In this document: piece after piece, positions 1 to 11,441 of the stretch
Layout: every line of letters starts with the position of its first letter
How positions within the stretch are numbered: the stretch's first letter is position 1
The notes under the pieces: model-generated
Seen by the model: the letters and a program-made list of their open reading frames with translations, nothing else
The model's database searches: none
Told to the model about the DNA's origin: nothing
Assembly: GCA_036852015.1 (NCBI GenBank)
Contig: JAANDG010000006.1
Location: forward strand, 372,001 to 436,000
Origin: Pelodera strongyloides
Taxonomy: Eukaryota > Nematoda > Chromadorea > Rhabditida > Rhabditidae
DNA length: 64,000 bases
Reading direction: 5' to 3'
Program-made: the position numbers and the translations under genes

Positions 1-577
1 CGCGATATATGATTCTTCATTGCCACTGAGGAGTTATGCCCATGACTTTACTTTACACCTGATCCCATCTTTTCTCTACTCGGTATCGGCTGCCGATTCT
101 TTGCCAAAACTATTAATTTTTCATTGCTGGATTGCGGCTTCTACTCGTACAAATTATGATCTGTGATGGAGCTCGTGCTTTTCTACTTCCTACTCAACTT
201 TTTCTGTATTGATACAAATTTCAACGTTGCTACCTCTTTTTAAAACTACGATTCTTTTAATTAAGTAACAATCTTCAACGTTTTGAAAACGACTCAAATT
301 GGTCTCCTTATGTATTAGTATGTATCACTACTCTGTATTTACTTAAATGTCATTTACACGTGATTGTCCGTTTGTTTGCATAAACTGATAGTCACACTAT
401 TAAAAAACCCTGAGTTATCACATATGTTGCATTGTGAATTTGTTTTTGCTTTGTTTCGACCTTTCTATTGCGTGGACTAGGAGGCTCGTCTTTCTGTTTC
501 ACTCTACGTTTCTGTATTATGTTAATTTTCCGTTTGCATTTACTTATTGCTGATTTGCTTGTTAGTTTCCTTTGCAG
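1..577. other. upstream intergenic sequence
   Basis: AT-rich sequence upstream of the four-TM gene. I see no supported coding exon. A pyrimidine-rich acceptor ending in TTTGCAG closes the stretch at 577 and feeds the first coding exon, so this stretch contains either a 5'UTR intron or the outron of a trans-spliced transcript. Confidence 0.4.
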
Positions 578-592
578 AACGGGTCTCGGTTT

Positions 593-1820
593 ATGGGTGA
601 GCAGCGCGCGCGGCGTGCGCATTGCTGCGCGGCTCTTGGCTCGCAAACCGCATGTCTATGCGTCCTCGTATTCGATATTTTAACAGCGGCGCATGCTATG
701 GCTTACTCCATAACAAGGTTATCACAACAGGAGTGGAGGTGAGTGCTTACTAGCTTATCATTACCAACCTAATTCTAGAGCGTAAAGTGCATCATGTAAC
801 ATAAAAACAATCAATCAAAAAAAGATCTCAGATTATCATAATTAATATTTTTGCCGAATCTTTGCTGGCAGCATCACCATCCCATTAAAGTGGAAATGAA
901 AGTGTCAATTAAGTCATTAGTATAGTCACTCTTGACACTGTGAACTTGTGCTGAATGTTAACCTCAATTTAGATACACTCAAGAACACGCTCAAATTGAA
1001 CAGGCGTTCGCTTACGAGTACTTCTGGCCACTGTTAATTCTTCTGGTGCGTTTTTCGTTACTTTATTCTATTCCATAAATAGTTTTTTTTATCATTATTA
1101 TACATTTACTGTGCTAATTTTTGTGTCAAAAGAAACTCTGCAACCCTGCATTACAAACCAAACAACCGCTTTACAAAGCATTGTTTGCACTAAGCATCAG
1201 CGCATGCATTATACACAAAGAGCCAAGGTATATGTTACCAATGTAAACATTGCTGTGTTAGTCAGGCTTAATTACATTTTCTTACTAAACTCCGACAATA
1301 TACAAAGATATCTGGCAACTTTTGCATATTTTTCTTTCAGGCTGGATGGGCGTTAACGATGTGTATTTGTCTCTTAGCACTTCGGTGCACTATACCATAC
1401 CTCGTTCTACCTTATCTATCTATGTCTATTATTATATTTGGATGCACTGTGGCCTTAATGATATACTCAGGTTGGTTTGGCATTCCATATCCAACATATA
1501 ATCATTAATTGACTCCGAACTCATGACGTGACTTCAGCTTGCTTCTGCTGGTGTTTTGCACCGTGGGAATCCATTTACCTTAACCTCTATTTAATTCAGG
1601 TATTGTGACTGGTCAGTTACTTCACTCGGGAGCAAGTCTGACGCTTGAATTTTCACTGTTCCTCGGATTGGTGTCGATTTTCGGAATTATTGAAGGATAC
1701 TCGATATCTGTGAAATATTCTTCGTTTAAGTCGTTGGTCAAGAGGAAAAAGGTAAGCTAACCAATAATCAACTCTACGGAACAAAACTGAAATGCATACA
1801 GAAAGACGTAAGGTAACATC

Positions 1821-1851
<31 letters not shown>

Positions 1852-2090
1852 AGAGATAGAGAGCTTCCAAATGCCTACATCTGGTTAACATGTAGAAACT
1901 GCGAAACATGGCCGACCCAGCTGGATTCTACACTACGCCTTTTGTAAATAATTGCACATTATTACAGGCGGTGCAAGGCACGAATGAAAAGCCTGCAATA
2001 GCTGAGGTCGTCGACCCTTTTGAGTCGTTCAGCAGGCGGTCGACCATTATTATATCGGACGACTTTTTTGAACCTCCTCCGCAGGCTTGA
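593..2090 (+). CDS. four-transmembrane protein, LAPTM-like architecture
   Basis: Predicted 207-residue integral membrane protein. The exons are 593-738, 973-1045, 1341-1470, 1600-1751 and 1968-2090; all junctions are GT-AG and the frame joins without a break (phases 2,0,1,0). Hydrophobic segments lie at about residues 20-40, 65-88, 91-115 and 130-152. A basic, Cys-containing N-terminus (MGEQRARRAHCC) precedes the first, and a cytosolic tail rich in acidic and Pro residues ends in FFEPPPQA. The short Cys/basic N-terminus, four helices and short tail resemble the nematode four-TM families related to lysosomal LAPTM proteins, but I cannot see a decisive motif, so the family is inference. The start is the first in-frame ATG, 15 nt behind a TTTGCAG acceptor, which suggests trans-splicing or a 5'UTR intron. 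Membrane topology is well supported; function is unknown. Confidence 0.7.
1821..1862. repeat. GA microsatellite
   Basis: Nearly uninterrupted GA dinucleotide run inside the last intron of the four-TM gene, with a few G and T interruptions at its 3' end. Confidence 0.9.
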
Positions 2091-3571
2091 CTACGGGTTA
2101 TATTATGGGTGAGTAGAAATATTTCTGCCTCGTAATTTAGTAAACTGACAGTTTGTTTTCCTTTACTTGTGTATGGGTCAGTCGTCCTGAATAGAGAAAG
2201 CATGAGTATGTCGTAGCGGTTGTCGCGTCTGTAAATGAGAAGACAGCTCCGTCATGTGCCATCCAACTACCATGAAACTGCGCATCTTGCTGCTTCTCAA
2301 CACTACTTAATTTGCTGGCCGTATTTTTTTTTCAGTGTACGTTTAGTGGGAGAGGGTAGTTGTACCAGAATTAATGCATTCAAACTTCTTACTCGATAAA
2401 GATGAGATCATAACTCATGGAAAACTTTCCGAGTCCGGCCTGTTCTATTTCTATTTTTCCAGGTTAACAATGTCAATGGTCTCGAGGTGCTCAACTCCTA
2501 CTCGCTTTCCAATTCCAACTCAAAGTGGACTTGTTTTTGTTCAATTAAAATTCTTTCATTTGTCAAACGATTCTCAGTTTTACACTACTCTCAGCTAAAG
2601 CTTTAACCTTTGCTGTTAACTGTTTTTGTTCATGAGTTTGATACTTTATTTCTTGCCTGTGACGTGTTGATTTTAATACCATTTATCGATTAACAATGTT
2701 CGATAAGTAAAAACTGAAATGAGAAAATATCTTGTTATTTGTGGGATGCTCGATGTTGTTTGAAAAGGTTCACTGCAAACTGACAGGGTTATTCGTGATT
2801 TCATTTATGTACATACGTATTGTTCCATCAAAATTGCTTACTAAATCGGGAAGTAATCATGATCTGCTTGTACCTCTCAACGTGCATTTTACTGTTTAGG
2901 GTCTTTTGCAATAAAGTACTTCTTTAACAAGATACAGCCTTACTTGAACACAAAAAAAAGTACAAATACAATTTACTGTTTAGTGTCAAGTCGTCGTTTT
3001 GAATAGGGTATGCAGTGAGCTGCGAGAATATCGTAACATGTATTGTTTACGAAACTATCCATATTTTCCTGGAACATAAACATATATTTATTTTAAGCGA
3101 TAATCAAATTGAAGTGTAAGAAATGAATGAGATTTTGATTGCGCAATACTTTTTGTGCCAGATAACGGGACGTTCCAACAATATCCCTGCCAAAGACTGC
3201 AGTGCGTTACCCATTTTCATTTCTTTAATTTAAATAATAATTACACTTTCGGCGCTGTGCAATATTTGTTGGAATTAGAGAAAAAGGAACTCTCAAGATT
3301 GAAAACTGCATGCATTACCTCGCTACTCTCATAATAAATCATTATGTTGAGAAGAAAAAACTGTTATTTATGTTAATTTTGTTCCACAAAACCACTTTAC
3401 TGCAAGATTTTCGAATACATATATTTAGTATATTCCTTGATTTTGAGGACTGTTGCACAGGCGGAGTACTCTATTATGCACTGGCTTGGTGGTTACTGTA
3501 TGCGCGGGAAATTCAAATGCCCTCTAATACTCACAATCATTTAGCCTTATACATATGTCCTTCCTTGCCAG
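2091..3571. other. interval holding unresolved 5' exons of the CLCC1-like gene
   Basis: No exon here could be joined confidently. The first CLCC1-like exon that I can place begins at 3572 in the middle of a codon, so the N-terminal part (signal peptide and luminal region in CLCC1 proteins) must lie here or further upstream. Open stretches behind acceptor-like sites at about 2462 and 3171 are candidates only. Most of the interval is AT-rich and looks intronic or intergenic. Confidence 0.35.
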
Positions 3572-4988
3572 TTTTGTTCAATATTCCTTCTTTCTCTTTC
3601 TGTGGATATTTGTACTATTTGGTATATTTGGATTACTTCATTTACTCATTCGGGTTAAATTCCCTGACCATAACGAACTCCAGTTCTTCATACCTCTTCT
3701 TGTGAATTTGTAAGTATTTTGCTTATTTGTAAGTAGTTTGCTTGTTTGATGCCTATGGTCAAACTATTTAATATATATGTAATTAATTTCTAAAAAAAAC
3801 CAAGAGCAACAAAAACGAGAATGTAAACTTAGGTGGCCCGAGTGATCAAAGTTAATACATATGAAACAAGCTTTGCTTCTTCCTTTTATAAGCAATCGAA
3901 CATCACTTTAGGTGCATCATTTTCAAATTGGTTGGCCAAATTGCCTCACAGAACAATCTCCGATACTTTGAAAAGGAGAACGGACAGCCTTATATTTGCT
4001 GGTAAGACAAATTTTTTTTTTTTTTTTTTGGTTTACATGGGAAACAGATGCTCGTAAAATATTTCAACTTCTATTAACGCTAATTATGCCCTTCAGGTTT
4101 TATCGTGTGTACCAGTTTGAGGCATGTCGAAAGTACCACACGTCAAACATTCTCTTCGACTTGACCCCTCTTGTAATTATTCATCAAATATTCCATGATC
4201 TACTGGTTTCCTGCGCACACACGGTAAGTGAATAATGTTCAACTTGAACATGAAGGCAAATAACATGGCAAGAACGATTAAATCGAACCCTGGACGTGTA
4301 TGATGTTGCCAATTCTCCTCTTTCATATGCAAAAAAAATAAAAAAAAATTAAACAGATTTCAGGCCGGGTTTACCGCAGGGACATTATTTAATTCTCTAT
4401 TTTCCTCTCTGTCCTGGTGGCTGTACTTCCCATGCATTGGCATCGTTGTAACTACTGCCGGATTTGCACTCGTATGCACATTTGGATACCAAGTGAGTCT
4501 GAAGTTGGGTTTTTTCGTGCACGCAATTCCTGTCAAACAAGCGCTTTTGGCAACTGCTCAGTGTATATTGGGACCATAACCTAAGAGCACTTCTAGAATC
4601 GTTGTAAAATTATGTTAGAATAAGGGAATATGAAAGCAGGATAGTTCTATTGATTCTTAATTTAGATTCGGTTTGCTTGCCAACTGTTTGGAATACAGCT
4701 GGGCCCATCCGTGAACCAAGTGAAAAGGTAATACCTAATTACCTTCATACATAATAGGCATCAAACAGGAATGAAGAATATGTGACCGCACCGTTAAACA
4801 CAATATGATTAGATCAATTGACTTGTGATACATTACGCTGAGTGAGTTTTACATATTTATTTAGCCAAGTGCACCATCAGAAGGAGTCTTCGAACCGTGA
4901 TGTATGCGTGAACCCTCTGGATGTTGGGAACATCAGCTTAATCAGGGAGGCCTACCAAAGAAGCTCGATGCCTCGATTGCTAAATTGA
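3572..4988 (+). CDS. CLCC1-like ER chloride channel (Mid-1-related), 3' exons
   Basis: Six joined exons: 3572-3709, 3912-4001, 4097-4223, 4364-4492, 4666-4727 and 4865-4988 (stop TGA). They encode about 223 C-terminal residues with continuous frame. Three hydrophobic blocks are visible: FLFLWIFVLFGIFGLLH, FFIPLLVNLCIIFKLVG and FPCIGIVVTTAGFALVC. Between the second and third lies an ECxKYH-like segment (FEACRKYHTS) followed by a Pro, then a G-x-x-x-G stretch. This order matches CLCC1 (chloride channel CLIC-like 1): TM pair, then the PCQKYY region, an amphipathic stretch and a final TM. CLCC1 proteins sit in the endoplasmic-reticulum membrane and affect anion/Ca2+ homeostasis. The tail after the last TM is only about 65 residues, much shorter than in vertebrates. 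The 5' exons were not resolved. Family call is moderate; membrane topology is strong. Confidence 0.6.
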
Positions 4989-5589
4989 TGTTTTTGTCTC
5001 CTATATACTTCTGAATTGTTCCGTTAATTAATATGATGTAAATATTTTCTGATACAAAGCTCCAGTGCACACGACTATGATAGTTGGACACATTTATTGC
5101 ATACATGGGGAAAGACAGAGTCTGTGATCGGAAGAACAATGTGTATGATCACAAAATTGAGTAAAACTAACTTTTAAAACGCGAAATCAATTATTTTAAA
5201 GATCTGTATTTCGTTAAAGGGCAAAATACAAGCAGAGGCTAATTCTTATTGTTGGACATTCCTGCTTTTCATTGAAGTTTTAAATGAGTGTAGCGGTGAC
5301 AATGATATACATGCAGTGAACCCATAATATACGATATATTCGTAATTACAATCCTTCGGCGGAGTGCGCACGTAAGCAATTCAATTTATATGATAATTAT
5401 GAGCACTATGCTAATACTTGAACATATCTCGTAACAAGTGAACATCAACAAGGCAAATGCATCAATAGCTCCAATTACATTTATAAAATTGATCTTATAT
5501 AAATTTTCGTCCGAAGAAGTTTACGGTAGACTAATTAAATTAGTACACTGTCTTTACATAGTTACAGTACAAACTTGCACATTTGGTCC
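4989..5589. other. convergent 3' intergenic region
   Basis: AT-rich spacer between the stop of the CLCC1-like gene (+) and the stop of the EB/lustrin gene (-). No coding or RNA feature was recognised; it must contain both 3'UTRs. Confidence 0.5.
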
Positions 5590-8378
5590 TTAATTTGCTC
5601 CCCCGGATCTCTTGTTTCCAAACAATTGTTCCACTCCGTTGAGAATTGTATTCAAACTGAGTGGGTCGTCAGGATTCGAACATCGCGAACCGAGGATATT
5701 GTCCTGAATATTGATAATTAACTACAATGTATGTATTTTAATTTACGAAACTAGGAATGAGGAACTACGAACATATTCAAGCAATGGTGGTAAAACCACT
5801 ATTTGTTCAAATCTCATTGTCAGCACAGAAAAAAATGATTACCCGAACTTGCTTGTAACCGCAAATGCATTGACAAGTTCCAAAACGGCATTCGGCAAGC
5901 TGTGGACACTGCTTGTTTGTGTAGCACCGTTGATTGAGCGGGGACTAAATTAAGAAAAATGAATTCAAGTTCGAGGACTCCGTCACCAAGCATTGAATCA
6001 TGTAGTGACACGTACTTGTATAAAAAACAGTTCAATAAATACAATAATTTGTGTCCTGAGGCCTCATTAACGGCTAATTTGTTCTGTAAAGTGACGATTC
6101 TGCCAGTTCCAATTGGTCGCACCTTTGCTAAGCAAGTGTCGGATACAGAGATCTCCTCCAGTTTGTTGCATGCCTTTTCACATGTTGGGAAACGATCGTC
6201 GTTATTCTGAAATAAAAGGATAAAATGCAAAGCAAACAGGCAGGTGCAATCTTATATTTGTAATCGCTTTCACGTGTTTTCGTAAAGTGGCAATGATCTC
6301 ATGAAACAAGATATGCACTAATTGTAATTTGAAAAAAAAAGAAGTAAATAAAGTAACAGAAATATAAGGAAAAGTGTAAAGGAGAGTATTGATAGATAAA
6401 GTGCATCATGTTCTTTAACATGATAACCCCGTTTCGACCCTAGGAACTAAGTGGACTTACAGGATTATATCCCAGCTTGCACTGACATGTTCCGAGTACA
6501 CACGACATAGTGATTCCTCCTTCGCACTGCAAGTTGACAAGAATTAGCCATTAAATGATCGATGAGAATGAGGTCAATTGTTGTAGTAACGTAATCAATA
6601 AATATTGTGGCATATGAACTTATAGATATCCTTCAGAGATCATTAATATGCAGCACTATGTTATATACCTGTTGATCAATTTGACAGGGGTCGTCCCTGT
6701 GTGCGATGGATAAGCATTGTCCATTGATGTAGAGAGGAGTCGGATCCCTACATGGACGAGGACAACATAGAGAACTTTTCCATCCGGGCTCTGTGATTGA
6801 GTAACAGAAGTGGGTAAGAGGACGACATTTGGCTTCTGGAGGGGCTCCTTCATCACAAGATTGTCTAAAAAAGAAACTGCAGCCATACTATTAGTTTATT
6901 TCAATTTACAGTTGAACTTCTAGCTTGTGGTCATGATATGAAGGCATGAATTTATGGGTTCAAAAGATTATTTGAATTTTTCTGCTATGTAGAAACCCTG
7001 CAACTTTACCAGGATGTAACTATAAAAACAACAAACGTAATATCAGGCTCTCCATAAGGACATCTTAGCCGGCAGCAGTGTCCGACATAAGGACTTCCAT
7101 ATGTGACACATCTATAACCAAGTGGACAAGAGTCAGTGGAGGCAGCACTTTCCAACATATCAATATCGTTGATGAAGAGTCGACGACAAGTTTGCCGGGG
7201 GTGCATTCCGTCGGGGCATACTGAACCAAGGACATTTACTAGATCGTCACAACTTGCTATTATGTCAGGCTACGATCAACTGTTTATTTCAACAAATCAT
7301 AGAAGTTACAAGGAAAATTCTGGAAATCGCGTCATCCACAAACTTTACGTTTAATTTATTTTGACTATACATGAATAACTTTTAATTCACAACAAACCTG
7401 CATAACAGAATCCTCTCATGACATCACGTGTTGTGCCTGGTGCACATTGGCACGTTCCAGCAACACAAGCAGTGAAAGGATCCACACATTGTGAGTCCTT
7501 GTCACACGTCTGGCCCCAGTGTGACACCTTCGTGCACTCGACACCGTACAGTTGCTGGCCCGCTGGACAGGCTTAAGACAAACACAGTGCTATACAGGTT
7601 TTGCAATCTTGACATAAAAAGAGTAATTTATGTTTTAGATAAAAATTAATGTTAGATAAAAATCCTTTCGACCATATAATGAAGACACATATGGTATCCA
7701 AAATTAAAAAGAAATATATCACCGAAACTTACGCACAACGCAATGTCCGTTCACAATGCTGCCTCCCCAACACTCGCATTTTCCATCACGGCATAGAAGA
7801 GGAGGTTTGCAATCTCTTTGACAAGAATCACCGATTTTGGATGGAGCTGGGAGGATATTTATTATGAAAATAATCAAATTGATATGGTTTAGCGCAGAAA
7901 GTATCTTCAAAATGAACAAGTAACTGTTGGAATTAAAACATCTCTTTTCAACATAATACGTTGCAGATAATTGTTTGTTCAAAACATTACCTAATCTGCA
8001 CACAGTTGTTTTTGCATCGATGTCGTATTCTTCAAAATTAGTCGGACACGAACATCGGCTGTTTTTGCATACGGTATTCATTCCATAGCATTCTTCGTCG
8101 AACAGACATTTACTGCCAATTAATTTTTCTAAAGATAAAGAAGTACAGCACATCTAAGGAGAAGATAACCCATCACAAAATTAGCCTCTGTATGTAACTG
8201 CTAGGGCGTAATAACACAAACAAAACCTATGAGAATACAGCTGAACACGAGTACAACGACATTCTTTCGAATGAACAACAAATTAAGTATGGCCATCTGA
8301 ATACTCACGTGTGCATGGAACATCGAAAGCTCTGACGCAGGCGGCAATCAATAATAGAATAGTACATGTCGGAGGCAT
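5590..8378 (-). CDS. secreted Cys-rich protein with EB modules and lustrin-type repeats
   Basis: Ten exons (high to low): 8378-8309, 8128-7991, 7846-7733, 7571-7398, 7220-7037, 6864-6669, 6526-6461, 6206-6123, 5944-5843, 5703-5590. All are GT-AG, the frame is continuous, and the product is 413 residues. The start gives a clear signal peptide (CTILLLIAACVRA), cleaved before FDVPC. Several EB modules follow, typified by C-x-C endings such as CKNSRCSCP, CRDGKCECWG and CRFGTCQCICG. Two lustrin-type Cys repeats sit in the middle, each beginning near C-P-x-G or C-D-E-G and ending in a CC pair (HCC, LCC). The C-terminus is Cys-poor and ends NKRSGGAN. EB-module proteins are secreted and common in nematodes, often linked to cuticle or extracellular matrix; the ligand here is unknown. 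No promoter was recognised, but sequence just upstream of the ATG is unusually GC-rich. Confidence 0.85.
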
Positions 8379-9356
8379 TGCTGGCGCCCGCTTTAGTGGT
8401 GCGGGAAATCGAGGCCGCTCTCCGCGCGCTCCCCCCGGCAGAGATCTCACTCTCTACAAGCAGAACGCTCCCGCGCAAAGCGCACTCTTGTAGGTCTGCG
8501 TGTAAAAGCTAAGTCGAGGGAAACTCTTGCCTCCCTACTGGAAGCTGGCATATAGACTGCCACAAACACAGCAGAACAAAAATACAGTAGAACTGCCGCT
8601 AGTTTGTGGACCTTTCAATAGATCTTTTGTAACGATAAACAGCGTTTAGTTAAGTTATATTTGCACTAAATTTCTGACGATGCTTATGAGACAGCTGGTG
8701 GTTTATGGGTTTTGTTGTAATTGAATGAAAGGAAAAGACCTTGGTTGTAATAACAGGTTCATGAGTCACAGCACCATTTACGTAAATAACGTGCGTGACT
8801 TGTTTCCCTGCAATAGACAAGTCACAATATCTAGGCTGCAGGAGCAGTGGTAATTCCCGATAAACTAACTGCAAAATCAATTCAAAATACTTCACACACA
8901 TATACAGAGTTCCCCTAAGAAACAAATATTGTGTATTTTTGTGAAGCATTTTTATAGTTACATGTTTTCTGTTTCTTTGGCCTTGTGCCTTGTGCCTGTA
9001 CAATGTTGATTTTAGTTGCAGTCGGTCGGGAAACATATTATGACAATTTATTACCAGGAATATAACAAACATATGCAAATATAAGTTAAGTCACGTGTTG
9101 GGCAACGATGGGATAACAACTACGTATTTAATACGGAAAATTGGCCCGAATAGTATGGTATAATTATTATTATTAACACTCACTGACAAGGATGACGTAA
9201 GTAATAAGTTAGTAGGGGAAGGATAAGGCACATTTACAAATGCAGTACTGGAAAGATTTAGCACCGAAAGTACTCGGGGCACAGAGACACGTTTTGGAAA
9301 AAGGAGATGCATTGAGAAGGCATATCTGGTAAGTAGTTTCAGTTTTTTATATGAGC
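8379..9356. other. intergenic spacer
   Basis: Separates the start of the EB/lustrin gene from the stop of the calumenin gene; both are on the minus strand, head to tail. The first ~150 nt next to the EB start are GC-rich and may hold its promoter. No other feature was recognised. Confidence 0.45.
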
Positions 9357-11441
9357 TTAGAGCTCAGCGGGGTCGTGCTTCTGCAGTTGCTCTCCGTAGT
9401 CGGTGGCCTGAGATCCGACAAAAGTGTCGTAATGAGCAATGATCTCGTCGTAGGAGAGCTTTCCGTCCTAAAAATAAAGATGATGAAGGATTATAATTGT
9501 TCGCCTTTCCTCAGTACCTTAGTTAATATAAAAACAACGAAATCCAAACCAAATATTCTCCCCCACCTTGTTGTCATCGGAGATACCAATCAAGTGCTTA
9601 GCCTCCGCATCAGCGTGGTCAAATCCAATAGGCATGATCCAGTCGCGCATCTCATTCTGGTTAAGCTTTCCATCTCCATCCTAAAATTTGCATATAAGTA
9701 GCCGAAATATGCATATTGTGAGCAATTGTAAGCAATTGTTTGAAGGAATTGTTCACTGAGAACGTCAATGGTTACCTTATCTCTGTGCTCCTTGAACATT
9801 TCACGCTCAGAGGCAACCCAGTCAGGTTCCTTTCCGTTGAGTTCGGGGTAGTCCTAAATTAATTACTTTAAGTTAAATACATTAGCCTTCACATCGTCTC
9901 CCACAATCAAGCGGACTTTCATGCGAGAGCAGCAGCATCGTTATACATAGGTTATGATGAACAATGACTCAACAGAGCTATCTTACCTCTGGTCTGTACA
10001 TGTCTCCAATGTACTCCTCGAGATCGACGTATCCGTCCTTATTCTTGTCGATATCCTCGACTGTCTCGGCAACAACAATATCGCGCATGTGCTCGCAATC
10101 CTCTGGGTGCATGAAGCATCCATATTCAGTGCGGTCAAGGGTTCCTGAGGTGTCGTAGTCAGCAGCAGCCCATCTAAACCCAAGTAATTGAGTAATTGGT
10201 CGGAAAATGTCATATATATAAACTTATCCGCTTAACTTTTTCAACGGTCAGCAAATACTAAATCTGATTGATGTTCGCAAATATTACCTCTTCTCGTCAC
10301 GTGAGATCATCTTGGCGTACTCAGGGGAAATTTCCTGGCCATCGCCGGTTGGGTGTCCGTACACCATCTCTCTAAAAGAAAAAGGGATAAAAAGTCTGAA
10401 CTAGTCTAAACTGTTCTAGGAAAGTTAGTTATTTCTATATGTAATTCCTACTTTGAAATTGATGTAAACGTGGTCTCAAAAAAGGTGAAAATTGAGGTCC
10501 TGGAAGCTTGTGAAACTAGGTGGAATGAAACACGACATACCTGTAGTTAGCCCAGTTGATCTTTCCATCAACGATCTTCTCTGCCTTGTAGTTCTTCCAT
10601 GTGCGCTCAACGTCGTTATTGACGTATCTGAACGAGGAACAACTCAGCTCATAGAATACCACATGCGGGAAATTATCAAAGAATCTCACTCATAACTGTA
10701 AGTATGCATAAGCAAGGACTCACCTCTTCTGCATGAAGTTGATGTGGTCCTTCAGTTCATTTTCCTCGATGAATCCATCAGCATCAGAGTCCATCTTGGG
10801 CACAAGCTTGCTGAAAATACATTAGATTATTTGAGGAAGTCGCTTGTAGCCACGCTCCATACATGCTTAGGAGGAAAGGCAAATATTCCACACGTAGTTT
10901 GAACACCTAACTATGTGGTTATTCCTCTTACTTGGCGTTTACTGTCTCTAAAATTGAAAAAAACGTCAACCCTTACGAGAGCTTATCCTTGGATTTCTCA
11001 GGAGTCAGTTCGTCGTACTCAGCTGCGGTGTCCTTTCCAAGGAAAGCTTCATGATCGAATTTGGCATCGTGTTCCTTTCCCTAAAAGAAGGAATTGTGGT
11101 ATTTGAAAATGTGTGTCTTTCCACTTGAAAACAGAGGCCTTCGAGTTTGTTTCAACAGTGTGTATTCGCTAGACCTCGAACCGTACTTGAGCATGGTCGT
11201 TTATAGTGGGTCGAGTGTGCGAACGTTATTCAAGGATTCACAAGCGCGAAGAAATATTTGTAGAATATCAACGAAACATTCGTGAGGTGAATATGCATAC
11301 TACTACGGTGCAAATTCTATCATTTTGTGCTTTTTTTCTCAAATAGTTTACCTTGAAATGTTGTTGGTCGGAAAGTGGGTCAGTATGGTGTTCGGCAATG
11401 CAGCCAATGGCAAAGAGGGCGACCAGAAGAACGGCCTTCAT
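9357..11441 (-). CDS. calu-1: calumenin/reticulocalbin (CREC family) EF-hand protein
   Basis: Complete 313-residue CREC protein in nine exons: 11441-11352, 11080-10977, 10810-10724, 10627-10541, 10371-10288, 10173-9987, 9853-9776, 9680-9567, 9467-9357. The N-terminal signal peptide is [18 protein letters not shown]-hand loops are readable as [48 protein letters not shown] and [12 protein letters not shown], plus a degenerate first hand around [14 protein letters not shown] proteins are low-affinity Ca2+-binding residents of the endoplasmic reticulum and secretory pathway; the C. elegans member affects cuticle and neuromuscular function. Length matches calumenins (~315). The C-terminus reads KHDPAEL rather than a canonical HDEL/HDEF. 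The ATG is three bases behind a TTTTCAG acceptor, a typical spliced-leader or 5'UTR splice site. Several introns interrupt AGA/AGG codons in phase 2, a regular pattern that confirms the joins. Confidence 0.95.

Noticed and set aside
3310..3705. 131-codon open frame ending TITNSSSSYLFL
   Set aside because: A different frame of the same DNA (3,572-3,709) encodes a TM helix that joins in frame to five further exons of the CLCC1-like gene.
5820..6230. Single 136-codon exon of the EB/lustrin gene
   Set aside because: Reading straight through loses the Cys pattern. Splicing 6123 to 5944 restores an EB module (CPQLAECRFGTCQC) in frame.
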